Shown in pieces: positions 32,977-37,805 of a DNA stretch of 37,805 bases (position 1 is the first letter of the stretch; every line of letters starts with the position of its first letter). The notes below the pieces were generated by a model. It had not been told where the DNA came from and searched no databases. It worked only from the letters and a program-made list of their open reading frames with translations. Source of the stretch: JBJHAX01 sp050480705 (GTDB lineage: Bacteria; Actinomycetota; Nitriliruptoria; Nitriliruptorales; Nitriliruptoraceae); the NCBI GenBank assembly GCA_050480705.1, contig JBJHAX010000019.1:1-37805 (forward strand). Direction: 5' to 3'. A program made the position numbers and the translations under genes.

Positions 32977-34017
32977 TCACAGGGGAGTCCCGGCGTCGCG
33001 TTGAGCGGTGTGTCCTGCAGGTTCGCGAATGCCGGTGACGGCGGGTGGACGGGCGCGGGTGCGGCGGATGCGGCCGATGGCGGCTGCGGCTTCGCGCTCG
33101 GCGATGACGACCTGGGGCGCGTCGTCTCGGACGACGAGCACGACGTCATGGTCCTGGAATGCATCGATGAGTGTGTGCAGGTCGGCGTCGTCTCGGACCG
33201 TCGGCAGTGTCGACGGATCGACGGCCAGCGAGGCGTCCGACCGGCCCTGGAAGCCGTCGAACAGCTCAGCCACGGTCCACTCGCTGTAGAGCTGGTCGAG
33301 CTTCGCCGAGCGCAGCTCCGCGCGTGCGGCGCCGTGGAGGAACAACCCGACGATCACGTACCAGATCGCGCCGAGCACGCCGGCGGGAGTCGTCGCGAAC
33401 ACCCACAAGCCGAAAAGTGCGAGTCCGATGCCCAGTGCCTGGCCGATGCGGGCGGTGATGCGGATCGCGCGGAAGCGGTCGCGGGTGACCCACCACAGCA
33501 ACGCACGGAGCACCCGTCCGCCGTCCAGCGGCGCTCCGGGGACCAGATTGAAAATGGCGAGCAGGACGTTGAGCCACCCGAGCAGGCCAGCGAGGTCGCC
33601 GACGGGGCCGGCGAGCCGCGGACCCAGCAGCCCGGCGCTCGTTGCCATGAGTCCGAAGATCGCCCCGCACACCAGGCTCGTCCAAGGGCCGACCGCTGCG
33701 ATCGCGAACTCGTCGCGTGGCCGGTGGCCGTGCGCCTCCATCTCGGTGACGCCCCCGAAGAGGAACAGCGTGATGCCGTGGACCTCGAGCCCCCGGTGGC
33801 GTGCCTCGAGTCCGTGGGCGAGTTCGTGGGCGAGGATCGATGCGAAGAACAGCACCGTGCCTGCGACCGCCATCGTGATGCCGGTGAGGCGTCCGTGGTC
33901 TGCTGCGAACCGTGCCGCGAAGGTCCATCCGATGAGCAGCGCGATGATGAGCAGGGACGGGTCGAGGCGCACGGCGATCCCGCGGATCGACAGGACGCGC
34001 ACCGCACGGGAGAACAT
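32977..34017 (-). CDS. M50 site-2-protease-like intramembrane metalloprotease
   Basis: A 346-residue polytopic zinc protease. The zinc site H64-E65-L-A-H68 lies in a membrane helix and the third ligand D165 is in NLVPGAPLDGGR. The GGVTEMEAHG segment is typical of the bacterial site-2 protease subgroup. About residues 225-346 form a cytosolic C-terminal part that looks CBS-like (DVVLVVRDDAPQVVIAE), as in SpoIVFB-type regulators. These enzymes release membrane-bound factors after a first cut by another protease. ATG at 34017. It is followed within seven bases by a PDZ-Lon protease and diverges from the copper module. Natural substrates are unknown. Confidence 0.9.
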   Translation of the reverse strand: MFSRAVRVLSIRGIAVRLDPSLLIIALLIGWTFAARFAADHGRLTGITMAVAGTVLFFASILAHELAHGLEARHRGLEVHGITLFLFGGVTEMEAHGHRPRDEFAIAAVGPWTSLVCGAIFGLMATSAGLLGPRLAGPVGDLAGLLGWLNVLLAIFNLVPGAPLDGGRVLRALLWWVTRDRFRAIRITARIGQALGIGLALFGLWVFATTPAGVLGAIWYVIVGLFLHGAARAELRSAKLDQLYSEWTVAELFDGFQGRSDASLAVDPSTLPTVRDDADLHTLIDAFQDHDVVLVVRDDAPQVVIAEREAAAAIGRIRRTRARPPAVTGIREPAGHTAQRDAGTPL

Positions 34018-34118
34018 GGCACCGACGGTACCGCGAGGCGCCCGAGCGCCGGAGCGGACGTACGGACGGACGTGCGCCGGTTCGACGCCGAGGCACCGAT
34101 CGGCCTACCGTGCGGCGC

Positions 34119-34134
34119 GGACACCCGGGTGTCC
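34119..34134. promoter_or_regulatory. 16-bp perfect palindrome, candidate operator
   Basis: GGACACCCGGGTGTCC is a perfect inverted repeat directly before the GGAGG ribosome-binding site of the copper-module gene and within the divergent spacer facing the M50 protease gene. Its symmetry suits a dimeric repressor. Whether the repressor is copper-responsive is inferred only from the downstream genes. Confidence 0.45.
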
Positions 34135-34145
34135 CGGAGGCACGA

Positions 34146-35843
34146 ATGATCGCAGGGGGACGCGCAACGCGGTGGCGCACGGGGACGTGGGCAGTCCCCG
34201 CAATCGTCGGAGGGGTCGCGCTCGCCGTTCTCGCCGTTGCGCCGACCCCGTCGCAGGCGCACGCGGTGCTCGTCTCCACCACCCCCGCGGCCGATGCCAT
34301 CCTCGACGCTGCGCCAGAACGCGTCGAACTGGTCTTCGACGAGCCAGTCGAGGTCCCCACGGGTGGTGTGCGCGTCTACGACACCGAAGGTGTGCGGATC
34401 GACGAAGGACCGGCCTCCACCGCTGACGCGGCACGTGTCGCGGTCGCGCTGCCGGACCCGCTGCCGGAAGGCGGCTACGTCGTCGTCTGGCGTGTCGTGT
34501 CTGCCGACAGCCACCCGATTTCAGGAGTGTGGACGTTCACCTACGGCGATGCGGCCGCCATCGACGCGGCACTCGTCGACGAATTGTTCGGAGGCGCCGG
34601 CACGGACTTCGCCGGCGTTGCCGGGCCCGTGTTGCGTGCACTGGCGTACGCGGGGACGGCGACGACGTTCGGCGCGCTGCTCCTGCTTCTGCCCTCCTCG
34701 CGGCGTCGCACCGCTGACCGTGCCGACGATGCAGACGAGGACCCGGCAGCCGACGTCGTCAAGGGCATCCGCCCGGTGGTGCTCGCCGCGGCTGCGGCGG
34801 GGCTCGCTGCGAGCGTGCTCGCAGTTCCCGTGCAGGCCATGGCGGTCACGGGCCGGGGGCTGCTGGACGCCTTCGCTCTGCCCGCACTGCGCGAGGTGAT
34901 GCTTTCTAGCTTCGGGCAGTCGACGTCGGTGCGTGTCATCTGGCTGGCGGTGCTGCTGCTGCTCATCTGGCGCCGCGCGCCTCGTGTCGTGTCGCTTGCG
35001 GCGTCGGCCGTGGCCGTCCTCTCGTTCGTTCTCGACGGCCACCAGCGCACCGCTGAACTCGCGTGGCTGCTCGTGTCAGCCGACGTTGTGCACCTGTTGG
35101 CCATCGCGACCTGGTTCGGTGGCGTCGTCGTCCTCGCCCGCCTGACCGCGGCACCGATCGACGGCGACCGTGCGGCGCGTGTCGTCCGACGTTTCAGCGA
35201 CGCGGCCCTGTACGCCGCCGCCGCAGTGGTCGTCAGTGGCATGGCCATGGGCTGGGCACTGGTCCGGGTCCCCCGGGCGGCCGTGACCACCGGGTACGGA
35301 TGGACGCTGCTCGCCAAGATCGGGCTGGTCGTGGTCGTGCTCGCCATCGCCGCCTACAACCGGCGTGTCGTCGTCCCTCGACTGCCGGCGACGGGTTGGC
35401 AGACGATCCGTTACACCATCCGTTGGGAGGCGGCCCTGCTGTCAGCCGTGCTGGTGGTGACCGGGGCGCTGGTGACCCAGCAGCCCGCTGCCGACCGTGC
35501 CGGGATCACGGGCATCGCGGTCGTCAAAACGACGCTCGGAACCGAACAGATCGTCGAGATCGTCGTTGAGCCGGCACGCAGCGGACTGAACACCGTCCAC
35601 GTCTACGTCCTCGATCCTCCGGGCATGCCCAGCGACGCGGTCGACGACCTGGCGCTCGAGCTGACGTTCGCAGAACGGGACATCGGTCCACTGCGTGTCG
35701 AACCTTTTTTCGCTGGCACGGGACACTGGATCGCCAATGTCGACGACTTCGCGTTTCCCGGGACGTGGACCATCACCGTGATCGCCGGCGTCGATCGCTT
35801 CACCGAGGAACGTGCCGAGGTCGAGGTGACGATCAATCCGTGA
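34146..35843 (+). CDS. CopC-CopD fusion copper-handling membrane protein
   Basis: A 565-residue fusion. A signal helix (about residues 16-33) ends before H39, the likely mature N-terminal copper ligand of the CopC domain (AHAVLVSTTPAADAIL), whose PISGVWTFTYG end is near residue 130. A multi-helix CopD membrane domain (about residues 155-440) follows with His/Trp-containing helices, then a C-terminal extracytoplasmic domain with LNTVHVYVLDPPG and FPGTWTITV, resembling a YtkA-like/DUF-type beta fold. CopC binds copper outside the membrane and CopD helps move it inward or deliver it to cuproenzymes. ATG at 34146 has GGAGG five bases upstream. It heads a three-gene unit. Confidence 0.9.
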   Translation: MIAGGRATRWRTGTWAVPAIVGGVALAVLAVAPTPSQAHAVLVSTTPAADAILDAAPERVELVFDEPVEVPTGGVRVYDTEGVRIDEGPASTADAARVAVALPDPLPEGGYVVVWRVVSADSHPISGVWTFTYGDAAAIDAALVDELFGGAGTDFAGVAGPVLRALAYAGTATTFGALLLLLPSSRRRTADRADDADEDPAADVVKGIRPVVLAAAAAGLAASVLAVPVQAMAVTGRGLLDAFALPALREVMLSSFGQSTSVRVIWLAVLLLLIWRRAPRVVSLAASAVAVLSFVLDGHQRTAELAWLLVSADVVHLLAIATWFGGVVVLARLTAAPIDGDRAARVVRRFSDAALYAAAAVVVSGMAMGWALVRVPRAAVTTGYGWTLLAKIGLVVVVLAIAAYNRRVVVPRLPATGWQTIRYTIRWEAALLSAVLVVTGALVTQQPAADRAGITGIAVVKTTLGTEQIVEIVVEPARSGLNTVHVYVLDPPGMPSDAVDDLALELTFAERDIGPLRVEPFFAGTGHWIANVDDFAFPGTWTITVIAGVDRFTEERAEVEVTINP

Positions 35844-35908
35844 ACGCTGCGCCCGCGTTCTGAGACCCCGCAACCCGACACAGACAGCAATCCGATCAGG
35901 AGCAGACG

Positions 35909-36676
35909 ATGCAACGGACAACCGGCCGATCGCATCCGGTTCGTGGCGACGCGCCACCAGCACGCACCCGCTGGACAGCGCTGGCGGTGCTCGCCGCGAT
36001 TTCGGTCGTCGTGATGGCAGCGCCGGCAGCGGCGCATCCGTTCGTACGCGGCGGCGAAGTCCCCGTCGACAGCCTCGCGTCCCTCACGCTCGCGATGGCG
36101 CACGGCTGCGGAACCGAACAGGCGGGCGGCGGCGACCCGACGCTCGAGGTGTCGCTCGAGGTTCCCGGGTCCATGCGTATCGTCGACGTTCCCGAACCCG
36201 ATGGCTGGGAGGTCGACCTCGAGCAGGACGACGGCCGGGTCGAGGTCGTCACCTGGCATGCCACCACGGCGGTGGAGCCGGCTCCTGATCTTGAATTCGA
36301 CGCGGTGGTGACCGGCACGCCCGGCGACGAGCTTTACCTGCGGGTCTTCCAGGCGTGCGAGGACTTCGTCTACCGGTGGATCGCCACACCCGACGAACCT
36401 GACGGAGAGCCTGCGGTGCGGATCGTGCTCATCGAAGCGGACCCGGACCGTCCGGCCCCTCCGGAACCCGAGCCCGAGCCGGAACCCGAGCCCGAGCCGG
36501 AGGCGGAACCCGAGCCGGAGCCGGAACCCGAGGTGGAACCGGAGCCTGAGCCAACTGCCGACGAACCAGACGACGATCACGCAGGCGTCGGCATGGGTGT
36601 GCTCGCTGGCGTCGGAATCCTCGTCATCGCACTCGGTGGCGCCGTGATCTTCCTGCTCGTGCGCCGTGCGAGCTGA
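35909..36676 (+). CDS. YcnI-like (DUF1775) copper protein with Glu-Pro spacer and membrane anchor
   Basis: A 255-residue secreted protein. A signal peptide (about residues 22-44) ends at AAAH, exposing a His as in YcnI-type DUF1775 domains, which bind copper through the mature N-terminal His and a Trp; GWEVDL and VVTWHA in the domain hold candidate Trp residues. The domain ends near residue 175 and is followed by a 30-residue Glu-Pro repeat (186-215), an acidic His-containing linker and a C-terminal helix with RRAS tail, a common DUF1775 layout. ATG at 35909 has AGGAG upstream. It overlaps the next gene by 11 bases. Copper role is a family-based inference. Confidence 0.8.
   Translation: MQRTTGRSHPVRGDAPPARTRWTALAVLAAISVVVMAAPAAAHPFVRGGEVPVDSLASLTLAMAHGCGTEQAGGGDPTLEVSLEVPGSMRIVDVPEPDGWEVDLEQDDGRVEVVTWHATTAVEPAPDLEFDAVVTGTPGDELYLRVFQACEDFVYRWIATPDEPDGEPAVRIVLIEADPDRPAPPEPEPEPEPEPEPEAEPEPEPEPEVEPEPEPTADEPDDDHAGVGMGVLAGVGILVIALGGAVIFLLVRRAS
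36464..36553 (+). repeat. Glu-Pro codon repeat
   Basis: A 90-base in-frame repeat encodes alternating Glu and Pro (residues 186-215 of the DUF1775 protein), interrupted once by Ala and once by Val. Such stretches form stiff, extended spacers and are prone to length change by slippage. Confidence 0.9.
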
Positions 36677-37706
36677 CCCGACGCGATCCGGCCGGTGGCC
36701 GCTTCGGGCGGCCACCGTGCTCACCATGGTCGCGGTCGTGCACCTCGCCGGCCCGGCGGCGTGGGCGGACCCGCCAGGTCCGACGCACTACCAGTCGTCG
36801 GTGACCTCGATCCGCTTCGCGGACGGCGACGCCGGTGTCACCGGCATCGACGTCGAGATCATCGGCGGGGATTCGTACTTCGTCGTGCGCGTCGAGCCGG
36901 GCGTGCGCCTCGAGGTGCCCGGCTACGACGCCGAGCCCTACCTGCGTTTCCGTGAGGACGGGACGATCGAGGTGAACGAACGATCGCCGGCGCACTGGCT
37001 CAACGACGCACGCTACGGCGGCGCCGATGTCGAGGTGCCCGTCGATGCCGACCCTGACGCGCCACCGCTGTGGCGGGTGGTCGGCGACGGGGGCGAATAC
37101 GCATGGCACGACCACCGGATCCACTTCATGTCCCCGCAGCTGCCCCGCCACATCGACCCCGCTGCGGGGACCGAGCAGCACGTCATGGACTGGCGGATTC
37201 CGATGCGCGTCGACGGCCAGGATGCGCTCGTCGAAGGACAGCTCGCGTGGCGCCCGTCGGAGGGCGTCGCCACCCCTGTGATCATGATGCTCGTCGCGCT
37301 GGCCGGCACAGCGGTGCTCGTCGCGCGACGCGTCACGGGCCCGGGTGTGCTCCTCGGCGTGGGGGCTGCGACCGCGCTCGTCGTCGGGACGAGCTTCGTC
37401 ACAGGGCTGCCGCTTGGCGCTGATGGCGACCCGGCACTGCCGGGGCTGCCGCTGGCTGCGGCCGCAGTGGGCGCCGCCGGAGGGCTGCTGCGTCGCACGC
37501 GTGCACGCACAGGCGCGTCGGTGCTCGCCATCGCGGGTGTGCCGCTGCTCGTCTGGAGCATCGCGCTGTCGGGTGCGCTGTACCGGCCGATCGTTCCCAG
37601 CGCGCTGCCCCCGGTGCTGGTCCAGGCCGGAATCGCGATCGGCGCGGCGGCGGGCGTGGGCGTGCTCGTCACGGGGTTTCTCGTGGCACGCTCAGCGTCG
37701 GACTAG
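36666..37706 (+). CDS. Unrecognised membrane protein of the copper module (WHDHRIH motif)
   Basis: A 346-residue protein with no family I can name confidently. A signal or anchor helix (about residues 14-33) is followed by an extracytoplasmic domain to about residue 205 containing GYDAEPYLRF and the conserved-looking WHDHRIHFMS with several His and a Met, all potential copper ligands, and PRHIDP shortly after. The C-terminal part has four to five hydrophobic segments (about 207-225, 230-250, 260-275, 288-305 and 318-340). GTG at 36666 overlaps the DUF1775 stop. The tight coupling suggests a shared pathway in extracytoplasmic copper handling; this is inference. Confidence 0.65.
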   Translation: MRADPTRSGRWPLRAATVLTMVAVVHLAGPAAWADPPGPTHYQSSVTSIRFADGDAGVTGIDVEIIGGDSYFVVRVEPGVRLEVPGYDAEPYLRFREDGTIEVNERSPAHWLNDARYGGADVEVPVDADPDAPPLWRVVGDGGEYAWHDHRIHFMSPQLPRHIDPAAGTEQHVMDWRIPMRVDGQDALVEGQLAWRPSEGVATPVIMMLVALAGTAVLVARRVTGPGVLLGVGAATALVVGTSFVTGLPLGADGDPALPGLPLAAAAVGAAGGLLRRTRARTGASVLAIAGVPLLVWSIALSGALYRPIVPSALPPVLVQAGIAIGAAAGVGVLVTGFLVARSASD

Positions 37707-37726
37707 ATATCCCACGGTCGCAAGTG

Positions 37727-37805
37727 TCAAGCGACGAGGGTGGTGCGGTGTGCCCAGGCGGTGTGTTCGTCGTAGAGGGTCTGGTGGCGGAGGCAGCCGT
37801 GGAAG
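37727..37805 (-). mobile_element. C-terminal fragment of a probable IS110-family transposase
   Basis: The last 79 bases read on the minus strand as 25 residues ending at a TGA (37729-37727). They include GCLRHQTLYDEHTAWAH, closely resembling the C-terminal end of IS110-family transposases (HGCL…T.Y.E..AW.H). The rest of the element is outside the window. Its stop is only 20 bases from the preceding gene's stop, so the element boundary lies in or near that spacer. The truncated end at the window edge fits an assembly break at a repeated insertion sequence. The exact family is from memory of the motif, so moderate certainty. Confidence 0.6.

Noticed and set aside
32671..34149. 492-codon open frame on the plus strand
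   Set aside because: Antisense to the M50 and PDZ-Lon genes; long only because of high GC.
36464..36553. CRISPR-like repeat
   Set aside because: The short alternating unit is an in-frame Glu-Pro codon repeat with no spacers; no CRISPR array or cas gene was seen anywhere in the window.

Overview
This is a high-GC chromosomal segment of an actinobacterium centred on the replication-origin neighbourhood. The evidence is the order rpmH-rnpA-yidD-yidC-jag on the left arm (minus strand) facing away from dnaA-dnaN-recF-dciA-...-gyrB-gyrA on the right arm (plus strand), together with actinobacterial marker genes: a DUF3566 membrane protein after gyrA, crgA, a class E sortase and a septum-formation-type lipoprotein. 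The pknA/pknB-fhaAB-rodA-pbpA block that follows gyrA in mycobacteria and streptomycetes is absent. This suggests a deep-branching lineage (for example Nitriliruptoria- or Acidimicrobiia-like), but genus and class cannot be fixed from the sequence alone. A 10-base N run at 25151-25160 and a truncated transposase at the right edge indicate a draft assembly.

Layout. 1-2688 (minus): rpmH, rnpA, yidD, yidC and jag/khpB, an overlapping operon for ribosome, RNase P and membrane-insertion functions, with a hairpin plus U-tract after jag. 2689-3219: rpmH-dnaA spacer with DnaA boxes, probably part of oriC. 3220-9025 (plus): dnaA, dnaN, recF and a DUF721/DciA-like gene, followed unusually by a DsbB-type oxidoreductase and a membrane-anchored thioredoxin-like protein. 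9204-15211: gyrB, a 72-residue membrane protein, gyrA, a lipoprotein, a DUF3566 protein and tRNA-Ile(GAT).

15275-25396 looks like material placed between tRNA-Ile and tRNA-Ala, which are commonly adjacent in actinobacteria. It holds an orphan MASE1-type histidine kinase, a small DUF2269-like membrane protein, a LOG-family protein, a complete five-gene oligopeptide ABC importer (binding protein, two permeases, two ATPases), a small basic membrane protein and a PlsC-like acyltransferase interrupted by the N gap. tRNA-Ala(TGC) follows on the opposite strand. 25527-28596: gamma-glutamyltransferase, thiolase and a membrane zinc-ribbon protein.

28777-31922: crgA, a class E sortase with a small membrane partner, a polyprenyl diphosphate synthase and a pabA/trpG-type amidotransferase. 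31935-34017 (minus): a site-2-protease-like M50 enzyme followed by a PDZ-Lon (S16) membrane protease. 34146-37706 (plus): a CopC-CopD fusion, a YcnI-like (DUF1775) protein with a Glu-Pro spacer and membrane anchor, and an unrecognised membrane protein with a WHDHRIH motif; together they look like a copper-handling module behind a 16-bp perfect palindrome. The window ends in the C-terminal 25 residues of a probable IS110-family transposase.

The signals most worth following up are two extra DnaA-box clusters (about 24.4 kb and 28.7 kb) far from dnaA, the copper module with its palindrome, the M50/PDZ-Lon protease pair, two strong hairpins inside the peptide-transporter operon, and thiol-redox genes attached to the replication operon.
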